In this document: one piece after another, positions 34,547 to 45,660 of the stretch
How positions within the stretch are numbered: the stretch's first letter is position 1
How the letters are laid out: each line of letters starts with the position of its first letter
Assembly (NCBI GenBank): GCA_015039315.1
Contig: WIDE01000011.1
Location: 310,001-374,000, forward strand
Length of the DNA stretch: 64,000 nucleotides
Direction of reading: 5' to 3'
Source of the DNA: Clavulina sp. PMI_390
Taxonomy: Eukaryota > Basidiomycota > Agaricomycetes > Cantharellales > Hydnaceae
The notes under the pieces: model-generated
The model's database searches: none
What the model saw: the letters and a program-made list of their open reading frames with translations, nothing else
What the model was told of the DNA's origin: nothing
Program-made: the position numbers and the translations under genes

Positions 34547-35695
34547 GACAAAGGATTCCACAGACAATAGAGAATTAGCCACTTACGAGGAGCCTAAATC
34601 CAATCTCCGCCGCTTGGGAGCGCGCTCTCCACGTTCGAGCTCGCGGTCACGGTTGTTCACACCAGGAGCGGCAGTGGTATGACTGTCACTCGCGCTTGGT
34701 GGTGGCCCGGATTCGAGCTGAGTTGGGGTATTCTCCAACGACGATGATGAGCGAGCACGACGGCGGCTAGTGCTAGGGGTGGCAGTGGTGGTGGTAGTGG
34801 CTTGCGCGATGCTCGTACTCTGAGCAGGAGCACTCGTTGCGGGAGCAGCAGCAGCGGCAGCAGCAGATGTGGCTTCGTGTGTGGAAGCAATCGTAGTCAA
34901 GTCACGGTGGATAGGAGAATTATCACTAATATTCGCTGTTTCAGCAGCACGACTGCCCGCCGTAGCACTGTCTGTGGCAGCAGTAGTGCGTCTGGGCGAC
35001 GAATCGAGAGGATGGGTGAGCGCTGCGTCCGATAATGGAGGGAAAGAAGAAGCCCGAGGGGTGCTAGTGGGACCCGTCGCCGCCCCTTCGAGCTCTGTGC
35101 ACGAATCTTGATGGACAGAGATCGAGAGAGATATCGATTCGGACGGGCTATCTCCTGGAGGGTGTGTATCCGTATTCACCAACTCCTCGTTGGTCTCTAT
35201 CTGGGTGTGCAGGCCGGCCACGCCTCAGCCGGACGAGTGAGAGAAGCTCGAGCTGGAGATGACGAACAAAGATGAAGCCTCGCCGTCGCTCTGTCGGTAG
35301 TCGAATTGATCTCTTTCTGTCTGTCCGTCTGCCTGCTAGCTGTCCAGGGGGTCTCGTAGGGTGATATGTGCGATCGAACGAGGGTTTGGATGACTCTTGT
35401 GTGTGTATGTCTGTCTGTTGCTGCTTGCTTCAGGATCACTGCGGCCAGGGGCGCCGGCCCGTGATGAGCACTACCAACGTTTTGAAGTTATTGCTACCAG
35501 TACTACGAATGGATGTAGAAAGCTAGGTATGTGAATTAACGGCTAGCGCGCGTGTATTGCAAGGAAGGGTCCAAGCGATCGCAAGGAACCACCGACGAAG
35601 TGTACTAGGCCTAAACTATGTTACGAATGCGACTTGACTGGGGGGTTTGTTTGGGGACTCGGGACTACGGTATGGGATGGTACTATGGGCGATTA
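34547..35695 (-). promoter_or_regulatory. ATG-free leader / first exon of GID7 transcript
   Basis: Read on the minus strand, these 1,149 bases contain no ATG at all (no CAT on the plus strand), while ATG is frequent on the plus strand of the same stretch. A strong donor, GTAAGTGG, lies at about 34587 on the minus strand. The 33713-33860 segment before the GID7 start is also ATG-free, whereas the presumed intron between them contains several. I infer a 5' leader of 0.6-1.1 kb kept free of upstream start codons. Part of it (34590-35221) is one open frame of about 210 codons, Ser/Thr/Ala-rich, ending in a basic APKRRRLDLGSS. So a coding first exon, or initiation at a non-ATG codon, is an alternative. 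Confidence 0.5.
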
Positions 35696-36410
35696 CATGT
35701 TTTGTAGTGATTGAGGGGCAGGGTTGTCCTTGCTTGTCGAATGCACAAATGGAGGAATCATAAGATGTCAGTTGTAGGTGAAACAGCAAATAGTAACCGA
35801 AAATGGCTGGGCATGGTGCAATTGGTGGTATGATGTGGCGGAGGGAGGCTCGCCGTGATGAGCGGAGGAAAAGATACAAAGGGGCTGAGGGAGGATGAAG
35901 TGATGTTCCATAGTAAACGATGGATGCTTCCGAACTTCGCATGAACACGAGCGAGCGCCAGAGTCGCGAACATCGTCTCAGTTGGGGTGAACGAGCCAGT
36001 GGATGGCAATGGAAACTTGCCGCGCCCAGAAAGTGAACGAAGGCGGGTACAAAAGAAAGCGCTGGAAAATCAGAGCCAGGAGTCAATCGAAAGAGTTTGG
36101 GAGTATTGAGTGTGGAGGGAGCTTACATATGACGAGGTGAATGAGGGTATCTGAGAACACGAGCGAGGGAATCAATGGGACATGGTGTGCATCACAAGAC
36201 GTGAAGAATTGCAGATAGGCAAGTCGGTGAAACGGTGTCAATGGCGATAAATGGTGACGAGAATGCAGTTACGACTGGGGTCTAACCCCAACCCCAAAAA
36301 ATTGAAATCACAAAAGGGTGGGAGGAAAGAAGGCCAGCGATATTTTGGTGTTTTGTTTCAGAAGCGAGCTGGAGGCGCAGAGGACGGGAAGGGGGGTGAT
36401 GACGAAAGGG
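35696..36410. other. Intergenic region upstream of GID7 / downstream of ECL1-like gene
   Basis: No gene supported. The minus-strand open frame at 35616-36086 lacks an ATG and domain features. It most likely holds the GID7 promoter and the 3' UTR of the ECL1-like gene, both of which are transcribed leftwards. Confidence 0.4.
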
Positions 36411-39400
36411 TCACCGTATCAAGGATCTCCCCCTTCTCTCTTCGCCAGCTCTCGCATCTCTAACCTCCCCTTCTCTCCCTCTTGGCTCAGCAAGCACCGT
36501 TCTAACTGGCACACGACTTCTCCCTCTTCCTGTTCCTGTAGCCCTCTCGTCCTCGAAAACATCCCGCCTTCCCCGTGAGCGCGACGAGCGTTGGAATCCT
36601 CCGCGAGAACCTGACAGCTCGCGATCGCGGCGGAATCGTTGTGGGTGTCCTTCCGTCTGGCGACGCACACGCATGGGAGCTGGCGCTCCTGCAGGGGAAC
36701 GGAGCAGGGGAGGGGATGACAACAGAGGAGTCTGACTAGTAGACAAAAGCGGAGCATGGGTACGTGCATCAGCACGTAGCTGTGATCGATTCGGGATGTC
36801 GATTGGGCGGGATGGACGGCGGATGTGGCGATGGTTCTGTGGGGAAGAGGGGGCCGAAGAGTCCGAAGAAGAAGACGAAGACGAAGATTCGCGTCCTGAG
36901 GAAGTCGAAGCGTTGGAAGTCGCGGGATGAGCTTGGGGAATAGGCGCAGCGGCGCGAACGCTGCCCATCAGCACTCGCGAGTCAGAGGGCGTCGGGCGAT
37001 GCTGGGGACGAACAGTTCCCTGTCTCGACACGCTGGCTCCCGTGGCAGATGCTGTCCCATCAGTTCCTCCAGGAGTGGTGCGAGCGCTCGTGCTTGCTCG
37101 ACGCCTTGATGCCTCACTAGCAAGTCCTTCCGGCCCCTCCGTTTCATGCTCACGTCCGCGCACACAAGGTCGCCCTCTTCCTCTCGGCTCTGAGAGCGGC
37201 GAGTCGAGCACTATATCCTCATCCCCACCTTTCGTCTCTTGTGCCTGCTCAGCCCCTGGAGCAGCACGAGCCGCATCACCACGCACTCTTGACGGCGTCA
37301 TTGTCAAATGCTGCGGTTGCATACCCCTGGTCCGACTCCTGGCCCTGGATCTTGATGTCGATACTCTTTGCGATTGTGAATGCGACTGTGATCGAGACCG
37401 TGAACGGGAACGCGAGCCAAGTGAAGACGAAGATGATGAGAACGTTGGGTGATACAAGGGTCCCTCGGGCTCCGTTCCAACCTTGGTTGCAACAGACTCA
37501 GATACAGAAGGATTCACAGACGACACAGAAGCTGGCGGAGGGACGATTCCGGTGGACGGGCGTGATCGAAGTGGGGGTCGGGATGCGGAGCGAGCGGGGG
37601 TAGGAGGCAGAGCAGGAATGCCAGGTGATGTGAAAGCTTGCAGGGGAGTGGAAAGGTTTCTCCGATGCCCCTGCTGGAACTGCTGCTCCCCATTGCCGTT
37701 GGCACTACCACCTGTCCCAGTCCCCGAGGTACCCGTGCGCTCGCGCGATGCATGCTGAGAGCCGCCTGCAACGCTGAATGAGCCTTCTACGCTCACATGG
37801 CTCACGCTCGGCGTTGAGACGGGTGTGTGCATGTGGGACGCCGTCGTGGGGCTAAGGTAGCCAGTCGTACTGCTTAGCCCCAGAAGCGAGCGTCGTTTGC
37901 CACTTAGACTCTGAGAGGTACTGGTAGTGGACGAGTGAGAATGTGAATGTGAATGAGTGCGGACACGCGCGGAGGAAGATGCGGTAGAAGAGGAAGTGGT
38001 GGGACGCATGGCTTGGGAAGATGAGCCCGAGCCAGACGAACCCGATTTAGAAGACAAAGAGTGATGGGCATCCGGATGGGAGAGTTGAAGAGGATTTGGC
38101 AGCGGCCGCTTCGAGGTCCCGTTAGCACTCCCGCTAGCGAGCCAGGGCATGATGGTCCCCGAACTCGTCACCCTCTCCCTCGTGCGCCCTTCAGATCCAG
38201 ACCCGGAACTCCCGCTCACACTCGTTGCCGCGTCCACTTCATCTGAGCCTGCGCCGGAACCACTAAATACAGATTTAGAAGAGGATCCACTGCGCCGATC
38301 CACGTTCGTAGAACCCGTCCGGACATGAGTGTCACGTTGTTGCCTTTGCGACGACTTGGTGGCACTGGGCCCAACTCCATTGTTAATTCCATGTGGATTC
38401 AACGCTGAACGTTGGCCACTGGTGGAAGCCCATGGTTGCGGGTACCAATCGGATGATGCCAAGCCATCACCACCAAGAAGCTGTGAAGGCGTTACGACAC
38501 TCTTGTATTTGACCGTACCATTGGTAGTACTGGCAGGGTGTGCAGAATGCGACCCGCCTCTTTGAGCAGCAGTGGCGCCAGAGGGATTTTGTGAAGGGGG
38601 TTTTGTTTTGAGGAGGGCATGAGTATGCGTGTGATTCGGAAGAGGTTGTTGTGAGGTGATTGGAGAAGGAAGAGGAAGCGCGGGGATAGATCCAACTTCT
38701 GCATCCGCGTGTCCATTAGCATACACAGGGGTTATTGGGGAGTGGGAAGCTGCGGGGAGACTCCGACGATTCTTCTTCTTTTGGGTCTGCGTTGTGGAGT
38801 GGGAGTAGGCAGAGAGAGCAGGGGAGAGCAACCATGATGACGGAGGAAGACGATTTGGGGCAGGATTTGCGGAGAGGGGTCCACTGGGAGAGTAGTAGGC
38901 TGCCAATGAGGGACTGAGTGGGAGGAGCAGTGGCGACGTCGATGTGGACGATGGGGCGCTGCGTCGGGAGCTGGAGTCTTTACCGTCTTTGCTCTTTCTG
39001 GTGCCAGCCACGTCAGTCGAATTTGGACCTAATCCGTTCAGGGCCGCATTGAGATTCGCCACTTCGATCAGGTGGCCTGACACAGTGCCTCGATGTTGGG
39101 GATGATGCGGGGTGACAGGCTGGTGAAGGACCAAGGGTGTCTGAGGGGTAGGAGGGTTCAATACGGCCGGAACACGCACGGTGGTGGAGTATGCGCGACG
39201 GGCGTATCGTAGAACGGGGCGAAGCGACGGTGACACGTTCGCGTTTGCGCTCGTGTGCGTTTCCGGACCCAGTATGGGAGTGCTCGCCGCTGATTTCGAG
39301 CCGTTCTTTTTTGAGGGACCATTATGAACATTTGCGCTATTATAATGGCGAGAGGTAGCGTGATGATGCTGGGTAGCAAGCCGCGGGGACCGAACACCCG

Positions 39401-39953
39401 GCAGCAAGTCGGCGAGTTCTGGGATGAACCGATCGCCGTCTTCATCGAGACTCGGGGCAAGAATAGGGGATGATGATTGCGAGGACGAGGTAGTAGCGCT
39501 ATCGGTCGTGGTGGCCGCGCTGCGCCGACTGGACCGTGAGGATGGGGCTTTGGATGCGGCGAAGGCAAGCGAGTGACCAATATCGAGTTCGGGGATGTCT
39601 TGCATGAACCATTCGTCAGACGAGTCGGCTCGGCCGTGGCGACTAGCAGTAGAGCCCGGCGCACTAGGCGGATATGCAGGAGACAGTGCTAGCGCGTCTG
39701 CATCCCGACACGCATCGCTGCAGTACAGGCTGTGGGGAAGGGATGGGGTAAGTAGGGAGGGTCAACGCGGTGGCGGTGGCGCGACCCAAGTCGATTAAGA
39801 GGCACTTTACCTGCCGTTTGTGCGCTTATTGCAGATGAAGCAATATGCCTCGTAGTCGCCAAAGAGAGGGGCCTGGCCATGGATCGTGGGTGCATCGGAG
39901 CTCGCGGACGTGGAGGCTCGATTGTACACCTCGGACGAATCCCCAGTCTGCAT
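36411..39953 (-). CDS. Very large ECL1-type zinc-finger protein
   Basis: The ATG at 39951-39953 opens about 30 residues followed by DYEAYCFICNKRTNG. An intron at about 39732-39810 joins this to SLYCSDACRDADAL, giving a C-x2-C...LYCSDxCRxxD zinc-binding motif like that of the ECL1/2/3 (lifespan regulatory factor) family. The rest is a single exon of over 1,060 residues ending at 36411. It is almost wholly disordered: Ser/Thr/Pro-rich, His-rich near the start, an alternating Arg-Ser stretch (RSRSRSRSQSHSQSQ, about 37375-37420), and a basic Arg-rich tail. Yeast ECL1 proteins are about 80-200 residues, so this is far longer. The role is inferred only from the finger: stress or nutrient-linked regulation in the nucleus. 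Confidence 0.7.
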
Positions 39954-42289
39954 CCGACCGACAGAGCCAGTGGGCTGCAACGGTTGAATCAATCAGGGCA
40001 AAAGCGGGTTTGGCAGCACGGGGCGGCAGCGCACTATCGCGCGGAATTAAGAGGAATTTTCGGCGTCGTTGGGGATGGATAAGAAATTTGCCTCGAGATG
40101 ACTCTGCTACTAGTAACTGGGTGCAGGTCCTAGCGCCGCCGCGTGTCGCACGGTGCCAGATTGGGCTAGGCGCCGCGATGACGTGCTAATACGGTATTTG
40201 GGTGACCGGGAAGCTCTCCGCCAAAGGCTATTATTGCGTGTGCGCACGTTCTCCCCCCGTAACCTGAATCGTGCACCTCTCTCACCCAGTACTCATCCCG
40301 GTCAGTCAAATGAAACCAACGCTCACGCTAAAACTTGCACCAACTTCGCTCATTGAATCGTCTTCTCGTTCCTGGAACGGTCCATATATAAACAAATTCC
40401 TTTTTTGCAATGGTGCGTTCCAGGCCCTCCAAATACAGGAGGTATACATATATGGGGTGTTGAGTCTTTTCCGTTCATTTCTTGGCCAATAAGGGTCTCT
40501 CGTGGAGTGCTTGGCACCACTGACAACGTGCATCGACGCCGAGTCAGGCCCCACCCCTGCACATCGTATGATATATGGCTGATCGAGGTACCCGTCGGTC
40601 CATTTGACAACAACTCCAGAAAGCCCGCTCCAATTGCCCAAAAGCAAGTAAAATAAAAGCGCAGCTCGAGTGTGACCCGAGCAAGATGAGAGCTCTCGGT
40701 AATCATACGCGGAGCACGTTCATCAATTCCCCAGTACACAATAACTCGGAAGCGCAATCCCCAGCAGACGTACAAGCAATGGACCATTTTTGTCTCATCC
40801 TAAACGTAGTAAGCCCATCGTAAGATGAGCGCTGCAAAGCGGAGCCAAATTTACTATGGATCGGCATCATATAATTAGCATCAATCACATTGAATCAATC
40901 AAGGTCCGACACCCAAAAAGTTTTTCATTCCATTCGTAACCTTAACTCTGTGGACCCCGAGCCATACCCCGCGTTCAAAATGGTGTAGCTCCTCCATCCA
41001 CGCAATCCTGGCCATCCATGAACCACCGCTCGTCATCCTTTATTTGTTGCCCACTATCACGCGATCTATCCCGCCATACGCGCGTATTCATCTCCCGACG
41101 AGAGAATTCGAAGACGACGAGTGCCGTCATTCAATGACATGATGTATTTGCCCGCCCGCCTCCCGCCAACTTTGTTTGACCGCTTGCAACATCCTTGACG
41201 CAACAGTCCGCAAAATCCGATGAGCGGGTGGGTCAGCGGCACAGAGCCCAATTGAAAAGCGTCGTGGGCACTCGGCACCCCCCATCACGCGCCATAGTCG
41301 GAACAATATGGGAGGCTCATTGCAAAACCAACGGCCGAATTCAGGGTCACGCGAGCTGCGCGCGAACGAACGCCATGCCACATGGCGCGGGGGGTCCCTT
41401 GTGACCTAGCTCAAAGAGAGAAAAGAGTTGAAGGAAAAGAAAACAGAAACGAGTTGGTGGGACCGTTCTGTCGGTGGCTCAGAATACTCAATATGAAAAT
41501 ATATCGTGTAGATCCCTCGAATCGAATCAGTGAGTTTCGCAATGATTCATTCAAGAGCGCATATACCGAACCATGCATGGCACTCAACGACCCCAGACTG
41601 ACTGAGAGAACGTGGAGCACGGGGTTCATTTTGGATCGGGGGAAAGAAAATGTTTATTAGACTTGCACACCGTGGCGGCCCATACCGTGGCATGAGAGAG
41701 CGCGTATCGCGTGCACGATGGACCGCACGATGGACCAAGAAGCACCAGTTCACATGGAGGATGATATACTGTAACACCTGTGATTCATTGGCAATAACTG
41801 AGTATGCTCCACGCGAATGAAGTAAACATAGTCGAAGCAGAATTTATGATGGAGATGAACGACAGGTAACATCTGTTGCTCAACGGCGCATCCATCCTCA
41901 GTGGCCTCGGTAGCTCACTTAGCCTGATCGTTTGATCCGCATGCTCCTGCCACCTGCTTCTGGACAAGATGAAGAACATCTGTGCCATGCAAATTTCCCA
42001 AGTGAGCAGTGAAGACATTGGAAGAGGCGAGATGAAGCAAAAGTTGCAACAAGAGGCAGAGATCTCAATGACATTTTCGTGGGGCGTAACCGTCGTCATT
42101 GTTGTTGTCATTTAGAACGAGCATATTATTATCAAGAGGTGGTATGAACAGACGACATGGATGCAGAATCAACAATCAAGTTGGGTCTGGGTTCACAAGC
42201 GGGTGGTTGTGGCTGTGTAGTGACTGTCACTAACTGGCTGACTGCACGTGACTGCTATCGACCTTAAACTATAACCTAGCCCTCCAAAC
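39954..42289. other. Gene-poor 2.3 kb
   Basis: Between the divergent ECL1-like and eL27 genes. I find no supported gene. Open frames at 40350-40787 (minus), 41382-41660 (plus) and 41785-42111 (minus) have ATGs but no domain, splice support or convincing composition. A 12-base direct repeat, GCACGATGGACC, occurs twice side by side near 41714-41738. The last 200 bases should include the eL27 promoter. Confidence 0.4.
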
Positions 42290-43028
42290 ATGGTTCGCGG
42301 TGAGCAGAGACGCTGGCTGCCAATGTGCACCATGTTTCTTACTGTTTCGATCCTTCTCGTGCTATCTGTGTCTAGTCTACAAGCCCGGTAAGGTCGCTAT
42401 CATCCTCCAGGGGAGGCAAGCTGGGAAAAAGGCTGTTGTGATCAAGCAGCTCGACGAAGGGACCAAGGAGCGACCCTACCCCCATGCCATCGTTGCTGGG
42501 ATCGAGCGCTACCCGCGCAAGGTCACCAAGCGCATGGGCGCCAAAACCCTTGCTAAGCGTAGCAAGGTCAAGCCATTCATCAAGGTTCGTCGATTTGCTC
42601 TTTCTTTCTCTAATTTCCACCCAATACTATCATCTTTGATCTGAATCCGAATGAAAATATGCTAACGATTCGTTTGAATCCCTGCTCTGTCATGGCTCTG
42701 CTCTTGATGATATCACGATCCTATCTCGAAACTTGAACTTTCTCGATCCATTCTCGACATATATAACAGCGCATCAACTACACCCACCTTTTCCCCACCC
42801 GTTACGCATTGGAGCTTGAGGGGCTAAAGGGGACTGTCCAGAACGAGACTTTTGCTGAGCCATCGCAGAGGGAAGAGGCCAAGAAGGTCGTCAAAAAACT
42901 GCTGGAGGAGAGGTACACCGGCGGGAAGAACAAGTGGTTCTTCACTCCCCTCCGAGTATGTTTACCTTTCATTCTCGTCGTGAACCCCCGTGATGCTGAC
43001 TCCGTTCTTTTTCTGCGTTTAGTTCTAA
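42290..43028 (+). CDS. RPL27: 60S ribosomal protein eL27
   Basis: Component of the large cytosolic ribosomal subunit. Four exons: 42290-42299 (10 nt), 42376-42584, 42770-42955 and 43023-43028. They encode exactly 136 residues, the usual eL27 length. The spliced protein reads [17 protein letters not shown] (KOW-like start), [52 protein letters not shown]. The final exon is only TTC TAA, which supplies the conserved C-terminal Phe. A tiny first exon and a first intron right after the start are common in fungal ribosomal protein genes. Expression is expected to be high. Confidence 0.97.
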
Positions 43029-43779
43029 TTCTGTCCTTTCGTCGTTGTTGCTATCCTATCATCTTCACCTCACTCTCGCATGCCCCCATGTATCGCATTT
43101 CCTCATGATATGAATTCAACGCGCTATTCAGGGCACCAGCATTGATCTCGCCGTCCGATTCGTTCTGAGCTAGTCTTTGTGCATACGATTGCATGCGACA
43201 AACTGTCTGCCGTTCCGCCCCATGAACAATCGTCAAACACCCTCTTCCTGGAGTCATTAGCCCGACTTGCCGTACGGTATCTACCTGTCGGGCTTGGTGT
43301 CAGCTTGGCACGTCCTCAACCGACCCCCTCCGATTTCCAATAGTGACGATGATGTGAAATTAGCTATTGCTCTCCTCGTGTGCGATGAGTGGCTCATTCA
43401 ACTAGGAACCATCGTCTAGGATACTTTTTTAGCACAAGGAGATCTTGCGCTTGCGTTGTAGCGCGAGATAAGGTTTGTGAATACTCGAAAAAGGGTCGAT
43501 TTGCGGGAAGATCATAGACAGATTTACCTGGCTCGTCGACCATTTCGACTGAGAGCTTGGTTCACTAAGATCCTACCCAGCAACCAGCTGGATTGTGGCG
43601 TTCGCATTCTACTTGGCACATGTATATGCAATGGAAAAAGCCGCGCGCCAGTAAAATTGTCTCTCTCACGGGAGGAGGCGTGACAGCTCGAGGGCGGAGG
43701 CGTGACGACACAGATGCATCGGTGGGCGCAACTTTCTCCTCTGCCTTACAACGCCTCCTAGCTGCTCTCTCCGGCCCTC
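43029..43779. other. Intergenic, eL27 3' region
   Basis: No gene seen on either strand. The region carries the eL27 3' UTR and the promoter of the P-loop-like gene. Short open frames are not supported. Confidence 0.4.
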
Positions 43780-45525
43780 ATGGACATGGAAACACTTCCC
43801 TATGGTGGCCCTAGCTTTCCTCTCTCCGCCACAAGCAGTAACTGGCTCCCCTCTGTAAATCCTCAGGCACAGCTCTTTCTTTCGGGCTCATGGGGTATCC
43901 CCGTGGATACAAGGTTGACAAATGCAGAGGACATACCCCATCTGGAAGATTTCAAAGGACTTCATGAAATCGCTTCAAACTGGCCTTCAACCATTGAGTT
44001 GCCCTATGCATTAGAAGCTGGCGTGCCCCCACTCGGAAGGATTGTGCTTCGGGAGGAGTACAACACTACCTGGGAGTTCATATTGCGTCATGAGAGAGAC
44101 TTCCAGTACGGGGGCATCGTGCTGAGTGGTCAACCCGGCGTTGGTGAGCTCCTTTCATTTGCCGTGGGGTTGTGCTCTTGTTGACGCGATCTTTTGCACT
44201 AATGTCGTCTTCCGTACTCTGCGCGGCGGGCTTGCTTGCATACCTCCTTTGACCGTGTAGGGATAACTTATTTGCTATGGTACCTCCTCCGTCGGCGTCT
44301 AAGTCAGAGACTGCCGACTATATTCTCGTTGAACCCTCAAAATGGGCCAGTGTATCTGTATAATCACCTGGGCGTTTTCGAGCCAGCTGTACACTGTACC
44401 CCCTCACTGCTGAGCATGGAAGCCTGCCAAATGTCTCCTGCTCACACTCTACATTCGATATTTGATATGGGAGACGCTGTTGGGGATCCTCCAGACTTCC
44501 TAACCTCCAACTCTGTGTTTACTATCCAAGGCGCGAAACTCGGCACCCCTTACCAATGGCAACAGGTATTACCAGTTCTTTCTTACCTCCTATAAATTTA
44601 ATTCCCAATTTTCCGCTGCAATGAGTTGATGTGTACTGAGGCTGCTTTCAACCCTTGCTTCCTGCATAACAGAGGACAGAGTCCCCCACTCATGCCATAA
44701 ATCCTTGGAACTGGAATGAGGCCATCGTTGGGTAAGGCTGTCAATGAAAAATCCGAGTTATTGTTGTATTCCATAACTGATGCTTTGATTATAACTGACA
44801 GCATGCTCTTACACCCTCAATTCATTGCACAAAACATCCCAAGTCCCGATTGGACTCTATTCCAAGCCGTCATCAACGCATACGGATTCCTCCCCAAATT
44901 AATCTACTACGCATACTTTCAACCTAATGGGCGCGTCCAGGAATGGGATGCCGCCATTGCAAGCGCCATCGCATCAACGTCCGCGCTTGAACTGCTCCAG
45001 GTCGTGACTGCGATCCCTTGCGTGTCAGGGATCGTCACCTCGATCGGAAGCTCTCCCTCTTTGGCCGGATTATCTCTCTCCTCTCATCCTCGAAGCTCTG
45101 CGAATTCCACGCTAAACTGCGGCAGCGTCAACCATAATAGCAGCTTCAGCCGCATCCTACCCTCAACAAAAAGAAACCCTCGCTCCCTTGATATTGATAC
45201 TAGTTCCAAGTTCGCCGCCAGGCAACATTTGATGTGCCTATGGCGCAACCCAAAATTCCTTCCCGAAGCTGAGGCGCAGTTCGTCACGCCGCGGAGCAGG
45301 GAGATCATGCGCGCTATCGCGCAGCGCGTACCGCTCCCAAGCGAGACAAGGGACCTAGCAGTATTTTACCAAAGGATTGGTGGGACGCCTGTAGAGCCAT
45401 TTGTGTTGAGCGATCTAATGAGGCGGTTAGAGAAGGGGACATGCAAGTTGAAGACTTTGTTGGGAAGTACGGGCGACCCTCCACAGGAGCAGCAGCCGAT
45501 CTTGGATAAAAAGTCACATCTTTAA
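43780..45525 (+). CDS. P-loop-like protein with degenerate Walker A, fungal expanded family
   Basis: Four exons from the ATG at 43780. Exon 1 ends in GGIVLSGQPGVG and is spliced (donor about 44142, acceptor about 44262) to ITYLLWYLLRRRLSQ, forming a P-loop context GxPGxG-I-T in which the invariant Lys is Ile. The middle (about 44300-44565) has strand/helix alternation. The last exon (44803-45525) is helical with FAARQHLMCLWRNPKFLPEA and a C-terminal charged tail. This layout (N-terminal leader, GQPGxGKS/T, LxxLLxRRL, then 300 variable residues) resembles the Crinkler/RHS-like ATPase-type families expanded in basidiomycetes, but I cannot name it firmly. About 500 residues. The frame is intact, so it is not an obvious pseudogene. 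Activity as an ATPase is doubtful. Confidence 0.7.
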
Positions 45526-45660
45526 ATACATTTTTCGTAAGGTAGTGGCGGTTGTGGTGGAATACATAATTTCTCTTGCCTAAGCAAACTCGACCGAGAA
45601 AACTAACCAGACTATAACGACAGCCTTAACAATTATTATTACGATATCGTAGGAAATATC

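Noticed and set aside
35616..36086. 156-codon minus-strand frame upstream of GID7
   Set aside because: No ATG at the start of the frame, no domain, and no splice link to a better exon; probably promoter or leader sequence.
40350..40787. 145-codon minus-strand frame with ATG
   Set aside because: Composition is random-like, with scattered Cys and Trp and no helix or strand pattern; no neighbouring exon could be joined.
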